The notes under the pieces: model-generated | The model's input: the letters and a program-made list of their open reading frames with translations, nothing else | What the model was told of the DNA's origin: nothing | Database searches by the model: none | Source: Colwellia sp. | GTDB taxonomy: Bacteria > Pseudomonadota > Gammaproteobacteria > Enterobacterales > Alteromonadaceae | Length of the DNA stretch: 64,000 bases | Assembly: GCA_020630795.1 (NCBI GenBank) | Contig: JAHDIK010000008.1 | Coordinates: 62,001-126,000 of the forward strand | Direction: 5' to 3' | Shown: positions 38,152 through 47,691 of the stretch, one piece after another | How the letters are laid out: the number at the start of each line of letters is the position of its first letter | How positions within the stretch are numbered: the stretch's first letter is position 1 | Position numbers and translations under genes: made by a program

Positions 38152-39132
38152 ATGTTAATTCAAGTTTTTATATTACTTATATCTTTAATTGTTCTAGTGT
38201 GGAGCGCTGACAAATTCGTATTTGGTGCATCTTCATTAGCAAGAAATTTAGGTATTTCACCAATGGTTATTGGTTTAACTATTGTAGCGATGGGATCGTC
38301 AGCGCCCGAAATGATGATTGCCGCAACAGCCTCCCTTCAAGACAGCCCAAACACAGCTATAGGTAACGCTATTGGCTCAAACATTACCAACATCGCACTT
38401 GTATTAGGTATTACAGCACTATTACAACCATTAACTGTTTCATCATCAACAGTTAAGCGTGAAATCCCTCTCATTTTAGCTGTAACAGCACTTGCATATT
38501 GGATGTTAGCCGACTTCCACTTTAGTTTTACCGAAGGGCTTATTCTAATTATTGGTTTCTTTACATACATAATCGGCTTACTTGTTATTACGTTACGCCG
38601 TTCAAAAACAGCCCCTGTAGATGACCCGATGATACTCGAGGCTGAAAGTGAAGTACCCGAAGCTGTAACCACTGGAAAATCTGTTTTATGGTTAGTTATA
38701 GGTATGATTTTATTGCCCATGAGCGCGTCATACTTAGTAAGTTCTGCTGAATTTATCGCGCAATCTTTTGGTATTAGTGACTTAGTTATTGGGTTAACAA
38801 TTGTAGCTATTGGTACCAGCCTTCCTGAGTTAGCGGCTAGCTTGGTCAGTATCATGAAAAAAGAGGATGATTTAGCGTTAGGTAATATCATTGGTTCAAA
38901 TATATTCAACATTTTAGCAGTGCTTTCGCTAACGGGTCTCATCGCTCCTGGCGATATTGATGAAAATGCGGCAACGCGAGACGCGCCATACATGTTGGCT
39001 GTAACGCTGTTGCTATTTTTACTGTGTTTTAGTCGAAAATTAGGTAACTTTAGAATCACTCGTTTAAAAGGGTTATTATTACTCGGGGTATTTGTTGCGT
39101 ATCAACTCATCCTTTTTACTCAACTGAAATAA
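38152..39132 (+). CDS. yrbG: Calcium/sodium antiporter YrbG
   Basis: A 326-residue CaCA-family exchanger with ten membrane helices in two repeats. The alpha-repeat signatures are VIGLTIVAMGSSAPEMMIAATASL...GNAIGSNITNIALVLGI and VIGLTIVAIGTSLPELAASLVSI...GNIIGSNIFNILAVLSLTG, each with ion-binding Glu and Asn residues. It starts the yrbG-kdsD-kdsC-lptC-lptA-lptB-rpoN unit, the E. coli order. Confidence 0.96.
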   Translation: MLIQVFILLISLIVLVWSADKFVFGASSLARNLGISPMVIGLTIVAMGSSAPEMMIAATASLQDSPNTAIGNAIGSNITNIALVLGITALLQPLTVSSSTVKREIPLILAVTALAYWMLADFHFSFTEGLILIIGFFTYIIGLLVITLRRSKTAPVDDPMILEAESEVPEAVTTGKSVLWLVIGMILLPMSASYLVSSAEFIAQSFGISDLVIGLTIVAIGTSLPELAASLVSIMKKEDDLALGNIIGSNIFNILAVLSLTGLIAPGDIDENAATRDAPYMLAVTLLLFLLCFSRKLGNFRITRLKGLLLLGVFVAYQLILFTQLK

Positions 39133-39138
39133 CAATTA

Positions 39139-40113
39139 ATGAGTAGCAACATGAAAAACTTTAAAGAACTTGCGTTGAATGTCATCGATATAGAAAAGCA
39201 AGCAATTGAAGAAGTTAAACAATATATTAATGACGACTTCGAAAAAGCGTGCCAGTACATGTTTGAATGTTCAGGCAGAGTTGTTGTTATTGGCATGGGA
39301 AAATCAGGCCATATTGGTGGAAAAATTGCAGCGACACTCGCGAGTACAGGAACTCCAGCCTTTTTTGTACACCCAGGCGAGGCAAGCCATGGCGACTTAG
39401 GTATGATAACTCAAGCCGACGTGGTGCTATGTATCTCAAATTCAGGGGAAACAGAAGAAGTTCTCGCTATAACTCCAGTTATTAAACGTATAGGTTGTAA
39501 ACTTATTGCGATGACAGGTAATCCGCAATCAACCTTAGCAACGTTAGCTAATACCCATATTTGTATCAGTGTATCTCAAGAAGCGTGTCCATTAGGGTTA
39601 GCGCCAACATCGAGTACTACTGCCACACTCGTAATGGGTGACGCTCTAGCCGTAGCACTGCTCAACGCAAGAGACTTTACCGCAGAAGATTTTGCACTCT
39701 CTCATCCTGGTGGAAGCCTAGGGAAGCGTTTATTACTTCGATTATCTGATATTATGCACACAGATGAACGCATACCAACTGTAAGTAGCAATGCAAAAAT
39801 TAAAGACGCATTGGTGGAAATGTCACTCAAAGGTTTAGGCATGACTGCGATTGTTGAAAACAACAAGTTAGTAGGATTATTTACCGATGGTGATTTACGT
39901 AGAATTTTGGACGCAAAAATAGATATTCATCAAGACTGTATTGCAACAGTGATGACAACTACCCCCACGGTAGCACACGCAGATATGTTAGCGGCCGAAG
40001 CCTTAAAAATAATGGAAGATAAAAAGATTAATGGCTTAATTGTTGTTGACGACAGTAATACTCCCGTTGGTGCAATGAATATGCATGATCTTCTAAAGTC
40101 AGGACTCATTTAA
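39139..40113 (+). CDS. kdsD: Arabinose-5-phosphate isomerase KdsD
   Basis: KdsD turns ribulose-5-phosphate into arabinose-5-phosphate for Kdo synthesis. The 324 residues hold a SIS domain (about 38-180: VVVIGMGKSGHIGGKIAATLASTGTPAFFVHPGEASHGDLGMI, CISNSGETEEV) and two CBS domains (about 205-324). It starts 6 bp after yrbG and its last base overlaps kdsC. ATG 39151 is a possible alternative start. Confidence 0.97.
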   Translation: MSSNMKNFKELALNVIDIEKQAIEEVKQYINDDFEKACQYMFECSGRVVVIGMGKSGHIGGKIAATLASTGTPAFFVHPGEASHGDLGMITQADVVLCISNSGETEEVLAITPVIKRIGCKLIAMTGNPQSTLATLANTHICISVSQEACPLGLAPTSSTTATLVMGDALAVALLNARDFTAEDFALSHPGGSLGKRLLLRLSDIMHTDERIPTVSSNAKIKDALVEMSLKGLGMTAIVENNKLVGLFTDGDLRRILDAKIDIHQDCIATVMTTTPTVAHADMLAAEALKIMEDKKINGLIVVDDSNTPVGAMNMHDLLKSGLI

Positions 40114-40658
40114 TGAATACTTTATATGGTAACGTGGACGAAAGCATTTTAGAAAAAGCGAAAGCAGTACGGTTATTCGTCTGTGATATAGATGGTGTGT
40201 TTTCAGACGGTCGAATCTATTTAGGTAACCAAGGTGAAGAATTAAAAGCATTTCATACCAAAGATGGATACGGAATCAAAGCGCTTGGAGCAAGTGGTGT
40301 TGACGTTGCCGTAATCACAGGAAGACAATCAAACATCGTTCAAACACGTATGAGCGCACTTAATGTAAAACATATTGTTCAGGGCGAAGAAAACAAATTA
40401 CCTGCACTGAAAAACATTATTGCTAGCTTAGGGTTATCCAAAGAAAATGTTGCTTACATTGGTGACGATATGCCTGATTTTGAATGTATGGATTTTGTCG
40501 GCTTTAGTATTGCGGTAAATGATGCACATCCAAGTATTTTAAACCTTGCAGACTACACAACGTTTACCAAGGGCGGCTTTGGTGCAGTAAGAGAAGTGTG
40601 CGATATGATTATGCAAACCCAAAATACATTGGCGAATGCAACTGGCGCGAGTATATGA
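40113..40658 (+). CDS. kdsC: Kdo-8-phosphate phosphatase KdsC
   Basis: KdsC is a HAD-superfamily phosphatase that makes free Kdo. The 181-residue protein has the nucleophile motif VCDIDGVFSDGRIYL, VAVITGRQS (motif II), and VAYIGDDMPDFECM (motif IV). No cap domain, as expected for this tetrameric family. Its stop overlaps the lptC start as ATGA. Confidence 0.96.
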   Translation: MNTLYGNVDESILEKAKAVRLFVCDIDGVFSDGRIYLGNQGEELKAFHTKDGYGIKALGASGVDVAVITGRQSNIVQTRMSALNVKHIVQGEENKLPALKNIIASLGLSKENVAYIGDDMPDFECMDFVGFSIAVNDAHPSILNLADYTTFTKGGFGAVREVCDMIMQTQNTLANATGASI

Positions 40659-41221
40659 CACGTTTATATACGCTCGCTTTTTTTGTTTTATTACTCGCCG
40701 CTATTGCATATGGGTTAGTAGAATGGCATCAAACTGAAGAGCGTGAAACCACAACCGTTAATACAACCTTAACGCCTGACTTTATTGCAGAGTCACTTAA
40801 AAGTAATACGTTTAATCTTAAAGGTGATTTGTCTCACGTTATTGACGCTCAACGAATGGAACATTATGCTGATATAGAAGTCACACACTTTGAATTTCCG
40901 CATTTAACCCTATACCCTGAAGATAAAAAAATCCCATGGGAAGTTAGCTCTACTGAGGGAACATTATTTAGCGACAACCGTGTAAAGCTAAAAAATAGAG
41001 TAAAATTAAGCTCAACAGATCCAGAAAGTCTCATTCAAGAAATACACGGTAAAGATATAGAGCTCGACTTAAACACAAATATTGTTAGCTCTGAACAAGC
41101 TATTGTTGTACTCGGTAAAGGTTTTACCATGTATGGTTCAGGACTAATTGTTGATATAAACACTAAACAGATGACACTTACAGAGCATGTACAAACCATT
41201 TATAAAAAAATTAAAGAATAG
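40655..41221 (+). CDS. lptC: LPS export protein LptC
   Basis: LptC is a bitopic inner-membrane protein linking the LptBFG transporter to periplasmic LptA. A membrane helix (LYTLAFFVLLLAAIAYGLVEW) precedes a beta-jellyroll (FNLKGDLSHVIDAQRMEHYADIEVTHFEFPHLTLYPEDKKIPWEVSSTEGTLF given in part). The frame is open from 40598; the ATG at 40655 overlapping the kdsC stop gives 188 residues, close to E. coli LptC. Confidence 0.93.
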   Translation: MTRLYTLAFFVLLLAAIAYGLVEWHQTEERETTTVNTTLTPDFIAESLKSNTFNLKGDLSHVIDAQRMEHYADIEVTHFEFPHLTLYPEDKKIPWEVSSTEGTLFSDNRVKLKNRVKLSSTDPESLIQEIHGKDIELDLNTNIVSSEQAIVVLGKGFTMYGSGLIVDINTKQMTLTEHVQTIYKKIKE

Positions 41222-41726
41222 TGTAGTAATAGTTGCCCTATGCATTTTAGGGACATCAAACGCATACGCTAAAAAACTTGATTTAACTCAAGAGTTAACT
41301 ATTGATGCTAATCGACAGTCAGCCGATCTAAAAAATAAAATCTTTAGCTATATCGACAATGTCGTTATTAAGCAAGGTACGCTAGTGATTAAAGCTGATA
41401 TCGTTCAAGTTATTAACGATGCCAAAACAGGCGAAAAAACATATATTGCAAAAGGTAAACCAGCAACATTTGAACAAACACTAGAAGATGGCCGTCCAAT
41501 TAACTTACAAGCTAATCAGATAAAATATGAGCCGTCGTTAAATACTGTAGTTATTTCAGGGAATGCACTTTTAAAACAAGAAGGCAGTGAAGTTAGTGGA
41601 AGTAAAATTACTTACAACTCTGAAACAGAATACGTAAACGCAGAAAGCGAAGCCAACAACAAAGTAAAAACCGTTATTCAGCCAAGTGCTAAAAAAGATA
41701 AGATACCGACAAAGGATATGAATTAA
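41187..41726 (+). CDS. lptA: Periplasmic LPS-bridge protein LptA
   Basis: LptA forms the periplasmic bridge for lipopolysaccharide transport. The 179-residue precursor has a signal peptide ending SNAYA and the OstA/LptA beta-jellyroll: LTIDANRQSADLKNKIFSYIDNVVIKQGTLVIKAD, NLQANQIKYEPSLNTVVISGNALLKQEGSEVSGSKITYN (in part). It overlaps the end of lptC by 35 bp and precedes lptB by 3 bp. Confidence 0.95.
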   Translation: MYKPFIKKLKNSVVIVALCILGTSNAYAKKLDLTQELTIDANRQSADLKNKIFSYIDNVVIKQGTLVIKADIVQVINDAKTGEKTYIAKGKPATFEQTLEDGRPINLQANQIKYEPSLNTVVISGNALLKQEGSEVSGSKITYNSETEYVNAESEANNKVKTVIQPSAKKDKIPTKDMN

Positions 41727-41729
41727 CTT

Positions 41730-42461
41730 ATGACCACGTCGACGCTATCTGCAAAAGGCTTAGCAAAGTCTTACAAAGGCCGAAAAGTTGTAAAGAATGT
41801 TGGTTTACAGGTACAAGCTGGCCAAATTGTTGGGCTATTAGGTCCAAACGGTGCAGGTAAAACCACATCGTTTTACATGATAGTAGGCTTAGTACCTAAC
41901 GACGAAGGCACTATCACGCTAAACGACGAAGATGTTACGCTATTTCCTATGCATGAACGTGCAAGAAAAGGCATAGGCTATTTACCACAAGAAGCCTCTA
42001 TCTTTCGAAAACTCACCGTTCACGACAACATTATGGCTATTTTGCAAACACAAAAAGGCCTTACAGAAGTTGAACGCATTGGTAAGTTAGAGCACCTATT
42101 AGAAGAATTTAATATCGGCCATATCAAAGACAACCTTGGCATGGCATTATCAGGTGGTGAACGTCGCCGAGTAGAAATTGCGAGAGCGCTTGCTGCAGAT
42201 CCTAAATTTATCTTGCTAGATGAACCTTTTGCAGGTGTTGACCCAATTTCAGTAGGAGATATAAAAAAAATTATCCTACACTTAAAGCAACGAGGTATAG
42301 GAATTTTAATCACCGATCACAACGTACGTGAAACACTTGATGTATGTGAGCATGCCTATATAGTGAGTCATGGAGAGCTTATCGCCGAGGGTAATGCTGA
42401 TGAAATTCTTTCAAATCAGCACGTAAGAGATGTATACCTTGGTGAGCAATTCACGTTATAG
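41730..42461 (+). CDS. lptB: LPS export ABC ATPase LptB
   Basis: The ATPase that powers LPS extraction with LptFG. The 243 residues show Walker [15 protein letters not shown], the Q-loop [14 protein letters not shown], signature [15 protein letters not shown], Walker [14 protein letters not shown] and switch His (ITDHNVRE). It lies between lptA and rpoN, its standard place. Confidence 0.98.
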   Translation: MTTSTLSAKGLAKSYKGRKVVKNVGLQVQAGQIVGLLGPNGAGKTTSFYMIVGLVPNDEGTITLNDEDVTLFPMHERARKGIGYLPQEASIFRKLTVHDNIMAILQTQKGLTEVERIGKLEHLLEEFNIGHIKDNLGMALSGGERRRVEIARALAADPKFILLDEPFAGVDPISVGDIKKIILHLKQRGIGILITDHNVRETLDVCEHAYIVSHGELIAEGNADEILSNQHVRDVYLGEQFTL

Positions 42462-42520
42462 TAAACAATAGGCAATAAAAAATAATGATGTATATTATAA
42501 ATAGGAAACAATTTAGGTAG

Positions 42521-44026
42521 ATGCGCCCTTCTCTACAGCTTAAAATCGGACAACATCTAACGATGACGCCACAGTTACAGCAGGCTATTAAGCTGCTGCA
42601 ACTGTCAACGTTAGATTTGCAACAAGAAATTCAAGAAGCATTGGAAAGTAATCCTTTGCTAGAAGTTGATGAAAGTACATCAAACACCTCTGACGAATCA
42701 GTAAATAACTTAGAAGACGCTTTTTCCGCTACAACAAGCGCCACAGAATCGCAATCAGACGGTACAGAAGACTCAACACCCACTATCGATGAAATTTCAA
42801 CATCAGAAGCAATGGGAAGTACAGATATTCCAGAAGAGCTCAATATAGATACGACATGGGACGAAAGCTTTAGCGCAGGAGTATCCAATACTGGCAGTAT
42901 CAGCACGCCTTCTGAAGATTACACCTATCAAGGTGAAACTCAAGACTCATTGCAAGACCACTTATTATGGCAAATGGAATTAAGCCCGTTTACTGAAACC
43001 GACCAAGCAATTGCTGTTGCCATTATAGAAGCTATAGACGAGTCAGGTTATCTAACAGTTTCGTGCGAAGAAATACTGGAAAGTGTAGGTATTGAAGACG
43101 TTGAACTAGATGAAGTTGAGGTTGTACTAAAACGTATCAACGTTTTTGATCCAATTGGGGTTGGCGCACGTTCAGTTGCAGACTGTTTATTGATTCAATT
43201 AAATCAATTTGATGAAGCAACACCATGGTTAAAAGAAAGTAAGCAAGTCGTTTCAAACCATATCGATTTACTCGGCAATCGAGACTATCGACAACTTATG
43301 CGTAAAACACGATTAAAAGAAGACCAACTTAGAGAAGTTGTTCGACTTATTCAAACGTTAGATCCTCGCCCTGGTGATAGTGTTGTAAAAGGTGATGATC
43401 AATACGTTATTCCTGATGTGTCAGTAGAAAAGAAAAACGGCCGATGGGTAGTTGAGCTTAACCCAGACACAGCACCACGATTGTCTGTTAATCAACAATA
43501 TGCTGCTATGACTAAAACCATGAAGTCATCTACAGATACTCAGTTTATTCGTTCTAACCTTCAAGAAGCTAAATGGTTTATTAAAAGCTTAGAAAGTAGA
43601 AACGAAACACTATTAAAAGTGTCGAACTGTATTGTACAGCGCCAGCAAGCATTTTTTGAACATGGCCCAGAATCCATGCGCCCTATGGTACTTAACGACA
43701 TAGCTGAAGCAGTAGATATGCATGAATCAACAATATCGCGCGTAACTACACAGAAATATATGCATACACCACGTGGTATTTTCGAGTTGAAATACTTCTT
43801 TTCTAGCCACGTTGGTACTGAAAGTGGTGGCGATTGCTCATCAACTGCTATCAGAGAATTAATTAAAAAATTAGTTGCTGCTGAAACACCTGCCAAGCCA
43901 TTAAGTGATAATAAAATGGCAGAAATTTTAGCAGAACAAGGTATTAAAGTTGCTCGTCGTACGGTTGCAAAATACCGAGAGTCGTTGTCTATTCCTCCGT
44001 CGAATCAACGAAAAAGCTTAATTTAG
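42521..44026 (+). CDS. rpoN: RNA polymerase sigma-54 factor RpoN
   Basis: Sigma-54 directs RNA polymerase to -24/-12 promoters that need enhancer-binding ATPases. The 501-residue protein has the glutamine-rich region I ([33 protein letters not shown], in part), an acidic region II (about 50-125), the core-binding region III, the helix-turn-helix [17 protein letters not shown] and the C-terminal RpoN box [10 protein letters not shown]. It sits between lptB and hpf as usual. Confidence 0.98.
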   Translation: MRPSLQLKIGQHLTMTPQLQQAIKLLQLSTLDLQQEIQEALESNPLLEVDESTSNTSDESVNNLEDAFSATTSATESQSDGTEDSTPTIDEISTSEAMGSTDIPEELNIDTTWDESFSAGVSNTGSISTPSEDYTYQGETQDSLQDHLLWQMELSPFTETDQAIAVAIIEAIDESGYLTVSCEEILESVGIEDVELDEVEVVLKRINVFDPIGVGARSVADCLLIQLNQFDEATPWLKESKQVVSNHIDLLGNRDYRQLMRKTRLKEDQLREVVRLIQTLDPRPGDSVVKGDDQYVIPDVSVEKKNGRWVVELNPDTAPRLSVNQQYAAMTKTMKSSTDTQFIRSNLQEAKWFIKSLESRNETLLKVSNCIVQRQQAFFEHGPESMRPMVLNDIAEAVDMHESTISRVTTQKYMHTPRGIFELKYFFSSHVGTESGGDCSSTAIRELIKKLVAAETPAKPLSDNKMAEILAEQGIKVARRTVAKYRESLSIPPSNQRKSLI

Positions 44027-44059
44027 TTTTTAAATGACACAAAAAAGAGGGTTTAACTT

Positions 44060-44347
44060 ATGCAAATTAATCTTTCAGGCCACCATGTAGAAATTACTGA
44101 CTCTTTACGCGAATACGTTAATACCAAGTTTTCCAAATTGGAACGACATTTCGACCATATCAACAACGTATACGTTGTATTAACTGTCGAAAAACTAAAT
44201 CAAGTCGCTGAATCTACCGTACATCTTTCAGGTACCGAGGTTCATGCAGCAGCACAAAATCAAGATATGTATGCCTCCATTGATTCACTAATTGACAAAT
44301 TAGATCGTCAAATACTGAAATACAAAGGCAAGAATACTCACCATTAG
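44060..44347 (+). CDS. hpf: Ribosome hibernation-promoting factor HPF (short form)
   Basis: A 95-residue protein with the beta-alpha-beta-beta-beta-alpha fold of HPF/YfiA: INLSGHHVEITDSLREYVNTKFSKLERHFDHI and YASIDSLIDKLDRQILKYKGK. Short HPF works with RMF to form inactive 100S ribosomes in stationary phase. Follows rpoN, precedes ptsN. Confidence 0.96.
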   Translation: MQINLSGHHVEITDSLREYVNTKFSKLERHFDHINNVYVVLTVEKLNQVAESTVHLSGTEVHAAAQNQDMYASIDSLIDKLDRQILKYKGKNTHH

Positions 44348-44383
44348 CAAACATTACACATTGAATTAGGTCACCGTAGTATT

Positions 44384-44836
44384 ATGACTTTGCAAGACAT
44401 CTTAACGCCGGATTGCACTTTTTGTGCAATTTCCGGCACAAGCAAAAAGCGCGTTCTCGATAAAATCTGCACCATTGCAGCTTCAAAAATTCCAGATCAT
44501 ACTCCATACGAACTTGTAGAAAGCCTCACTCAAAGAGAGAAACTGGGCTCTACCGGCATAGGTAACGGTATTGCTATTCCACACGGGCGCTTAACCAATA
44601 CAGAATCAGTTGTTGCGGTAGTAGTAACCACAGAAGAACCGGTAAATTTTGATGCAATTGACAACAAACCTGTTGATATTTTTGTTGCACTGTTTGTTCC
44701 AGAAGAGTCGTGCCAAAACCATTTAACAACGTTACAAAGCATTGCTAAACTTTTCAGCAATAAAGACACCGCTAAAAAAGTAAGAAAGTGTCAAAGCAAT
44801 GAAGAACTGTTTGAGTTAATTAATCAGTACCACTAA
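44384..44836 (+). CDS. ptsN: Nitrogen-PTS enzyme IIA (PtsN)
   Basis: EIIA-Ntr is the regulatory output of the nitrogen-related phosphotransferase chain; its phosphorylation state controls potassium transport and other targets. The 150-residue EIIA domain has the phosphorylated His67 in GNGIAIPHGRL and the LFVPEE...HLTTLQSIAKLF segment. It lies between hpf and rapZ. Confidence 0.97.
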   Translation: MTLQDILTPDCTFCAISGTSKKRVLDKICTIAASKIPDHTPYELVESLTQREKLGSTGIGNGIAIPHGRLTNTESVVAVVVTTEEPVNFDAIDNKPVDIFVALFVPEESCQNHLTTLQSIAKLFSNKDTAKKVRKCQSNEELFELINQYH

Positions 44837-44863
44837 TCACAACGTATAGGTCTGCACTGTCAA

Positions 44864-45718
44864 ATGAAATTAATAATTGTTAGTGGGCGTTCAGGTTCAG
44901 GTAAATCTGTCGCATTACGAGTTCTAGAAGATTTAGGATATTACTGCGTAGATAACATTCCAGTAAATCTATTGCCTGCATTAACTCATACCGTAATCAA
45001 CGATTACGAAAATGTAGCGGTAAGTATTGATGTTCGAAACTTACCCGATGATCCACAAGATGTAACAGAAATATTAGATTATCTCCCGAGTACGGTTGAT
45101 TTAAATATTTTGTATCTTGATGCAGACGACAGTGACTTAATAAAGAGATTCAGCGAAACTCGCCGATTACATCCGCTTATCAAGCAAAGTATCGCGTTAG
45201 ACCAAGCTATCGCCTTAGAGAAAAAGCTATTAGAACCAATTTCTACTCGAAATGGCCTTTATATCAATACTAGCCAGTTGTCACCTCACCAGTTGTCTGA
45301 CTTAGTTAGAGAACGTGTTTTAGGTAAAAAAACAGGTTCAATGGTTGTGGTATTTGAATCTTTCGGCTTTAAACACGGAGTACCACAAGACGCTGATTAC
45401 GTATTTGATGCGCGCTTTTTACCTAACCCATTTTGGGATAAAGAATTAAAAACACAAACAGGCTTAGATCAACCTGTTAAAGACTTCTTATCGGCGCAAC
45501 CTATTGTCACCAAATTTGTCTGGCAAATTAACAGCTTTATGATGACATGGTTACCGCATTTAGAGCGAAACAACCGTAGTTACATCACGATTGCTATAGG
45601 TTGTACCGGCGGTAAACATCGTTCAGTATATATTGCCGAATTACTCGCGAATAATTTACGTAAAGAACGTGAAGATGTTCAATCTCGTCACCGAGATATC
45701 ACGATAGCAAGCACCTAA
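44864..45718 (+). CDS. rapZ: RNase adapter protein RapZ
   Basis: In enterobacteria RapZ binds the sRNA GlmZ and guides RNase E to it, tuning glucosamine-6-phosphate synthesis. The 284-residue protein has Walker A GRSGSGKSVAL at the start, Walker B-like NILYLDADD, and the C-terminal domain with GCTGGKHRSVYIAELLANNLR. GlmY/GlmZ homologues are not visible here, so the RNA role in this organism is inferred. Confidence 0.96.
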   Translation: MKLIIVSGRSGSGKSVALRVLEDLGYYCVDNIPVNLLPALTHTVINDYENVAVSIDVRNLPDDPQDVTEILDYLPSTVDLNILYLDADDSDLIKRFSETRRLHPLIKQSIALDQAIALEKKLLEPISTRNGLYINTSQLSPHQLSDLVRERVLGKKTGSMVVVFESFGFKHGVPQDADYVFDARFLPNPFWDKELKTQTGLDQPVKDFLSAQPIVTKFVWQINSFMMTWLPHLERNNRSYITIAIGCTGGKHRSVYIAELLANNLRKEREDVQSRHRDITIAST

Positions 45719-45734
45719 TAACATAGAGCTATTC

Positions 45735-46010
45735 ATGACTAAATGTGAGAAAACACTCATCATTACTAACAAGCTCGGGCTTCACGCCCGAGCAGCGACA
45801 AAACTCGCTCAGTTATGTCAAAAATTTACGTCGTCAGTTACGGTTTCTCTTGAAGATAACTCTGCTGATGCAAGCAGTATCATGGGATTAATGTTACTGG
45901 CAGGCAGCCAAGGGAAAACCGTAACCGTTGTTACTGAAGGAGCTGATGCAGAAGAAGCATTACAGTCGGTCTGCCAACTTTTTTCGGACAAGTTCGACGA
46001 AGGTGAATAA
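45735..46010 (+). CDS. ptsO: Nitrogen-PTS phosphocarrier NPr
   Basis: A 91-residue HPr-like protein: the active-site His17 in KLGLHARAATKLAQL and the second helix SSIMGLMLLAGSQGKTV. NPr carries phosphate from EI-Ntr to PtsN. 16 bp after rapZ; closes the rpoN-hpf-ptsN-rapZ-ptsO run. Confidence 0.96.
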   Translation: MTKCEKTLIITNKLGLHARAATKLAQLCQKFTSSVTVSLEDNSADASSIMGLMLLAGSQGKTVTVVTEGADAEEALQSVCQLFSDKFDEGE

Positions 46011-46218
46011 CCGCATTCTCACAACTCGCTTTTCTCAAGAAAAAAGCTGAAAAAACAACAAAGTTAAGATAAACTAAAATTCATCAGTACTTCCTAATAC
46101 TGTCATACTAAATAGAGATAATAATCTTTGTTTGGCGTTCACTTTTGTTAACCACACACTACACTGGTTATTAAGCTTGAACGAATAATCCACGTGTAAT
46201 GTCAAAGTGAAGGATTTT

Positions 46219-47577
46219 ATGTCAGACGTTTCAGAACAAGAATTTAACCAACAAAAACTCCAAGAAGTTAATACCGCACTTGATAGCGGTATGTTTGTTT
46301 ATGTTCGAAAGCTGTTACAAAACCTTCCATCTTTTGATCTTGCTCTAATTTTAGAGTCATCTCCTCCTAAAAGCCGTACTATTTTATGGCAATTAATTGA
46401 TCCCGATAACCACGGTGAAGTACTTGAAGAACTTAATGAAGAAGTTCGAAAAGGTATTCTTAAAAGCATGCGACCTGAAAAGCTTGCTGCGGTTGCCGAA
46501 GGGATGGACGTTGATGATTTAGCCGAAGTACTCAGAACACTACCTGATAGCGCCTATCAAAGTGTGTTGAGTTCGATGGACTCACAAGATAGAAGTCGGG
46601 TGGAAACAGCACTTTCATACGAAGAAGATACCGCTGGCGGTATCATGAACACCGATACAATCACTATTAGGCCAGATGTATCGGTAGATGTTGTACTACG
46701 TTACCTAAGACTCAAGGGCGAGCTACCTGAGTCAACAGACTCATTCTACGTAGTAGACAGACACGACAAGTTTATTGGCTCAGTATCATTATCAGCCATT
46801 GTAACCGCCAAGCCCGACATTATCGTATCAACGTTAATTGATAAAGAAGTGGAGGCTGTTCCTGTTGCCATGCCTGAAAATGAAGTTGCTCAATTATTCG
46901 AGCGCTTCGATTGGTTTTCGGCACCTGTTATTGATGATGAAGGTAGATTGTTAGGCCGTATTACCATTGATGATGTTATCGACATTATTCGTGAAGAAGC
47001 TGAACACTCGATGATGAGTATGGCGGGTTTAGATGACGAAGCCGATACTTTTGCCCCTGTAGTTAAAAGTACGCAACAACGTTCCATATGGCTTGGGGTT
47101 AATTTAGTTACAGCGTTGTTAGCCGTTGCAGTAACAAGTATGTTTGAAGGGGTGTTTGAACAGCTCGCGATTCTAGCCGTATTAAACTCTCTCGTACCAA
47201 GCATGGGAGGTGTTGCCGGTAATCAAACATTAACACTTGTTATTCGAGGGATGGCGTTAGGCCATGTTGGAGAAGGAAACTCAAAAGCACTGTTAATGAA
47301 AGAGCTAGCAGTAGGTTTTTTAAATGGTCTTATTTGGGCATTTTTAATTGCAACCGTAGTGGCAATTTGGAAACAAGACTTAACGTTAGGCGGTGTTATT
47401 GCCTTCGCAATGCTAATGAACTTAACCGCGGCGGGTATCGCTGGTGTTTCAATTCCGCTTTTACTTAAACGAATGAATATAGATCCTGCTCTCGCTGGTA
47501 GTGTAATTTTAACAACGGTAACTGATGTGGTGGGGATATTTGCGTTTTTAGGTACCGCTACACTCTTGCTTACCTAA
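46219..47577 (+). CDS. mgtE: Magnesium transporter MgtE
   Basis: MgtE is a dimeric, Mg2+-gated magnesium channel. The 452-residue protein has the cytosolic N domain (about 1-130), two CBS domains (about 135-260) that bind Mg2+ and close the channel, and five C-terminal membrane helices with PSMGGVAGNQTLTLVIRGMALG and LTTVTDVVGIFAFLG. Start: ATG 46219 has AAGGA just upstream; the longer frame begins at GTG 46207. A 208-bp leader precedes it; no Mg-responsive riboswitch is recognisable. Confidence 0.96.
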   Translation: MSDVSEQEFNQQKLQEVNTALDSGMFVYVRKLLQNLPSFDLALILESSPPKSRTILWQLIDPDNHGEVLEELNEEVRKGILKSMRPEKLAAVAEGMDVDDLAEVLRTLPDSAYQSVLSSMDSQDRSRVETALSYEEDTAGGIMNTDTITIRPDVSVDVVLRYLRLKGELPESTDSFYVVDRHDKFIGSVSLSAIVTAKPDIIVSTLIDKEVEAVPVAMPENEVAQLFERFDWFSAPVIDDEGRLLGRITIDDVIDIIREEAEHSMMSMAGLDDEADTFAPVVKSTQQRSIWLGVNLVTALLAVAVTSMFEGVFEQLAILAVLNSLVPSMGGVAGNQTLTLVIRGMALGHVGEGNSKALLMKELAVGFLNGLIWAFLIATVVAIWKQDLTLGGVIAFAMLMNLTAAGIAGVSIPLLLKRMNIDPALAGSVILTTVTDVVGIFAFLGTATLLLT

Positions 47578-47624
47578 ACCTTTTTATACAAACAAAGCTC
47601 AAATAAAGTCACTAGAAACAAAAA

Positions 47625-47652
47625 AGCAGAATAAACATTTATTTATTCTGCT
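47625..47652. terminator. Terminator between mgtE and pmbA
   Basis: An 11-bp perfect stem AGCAGAATAAA (47625-47635) / TTTATTCTGCT (47642-47652), 6-nt loop. On the minus strand it is followed by a T-run, so it fits pmbA best, and may serve mgtE as well. Confidence 0.85.
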
Positions 47653-47691
47653 TCTCATAACAATACAATTTTTCGCTATAAACAGTAAAAA

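Noticed and set aside
38337-39059. 240-codon minus-strand frame
   Set aside because: It is antisense to yrbG and has no family resemblance; yrbG is fully conserved on the plus strand.
46011-46206. Possible magnesium riboswitch before mgtE
   Set aside because: I could not find the conserved core of an M-box or other Mg-sensing leader; the gap shows only weak short hairpins.
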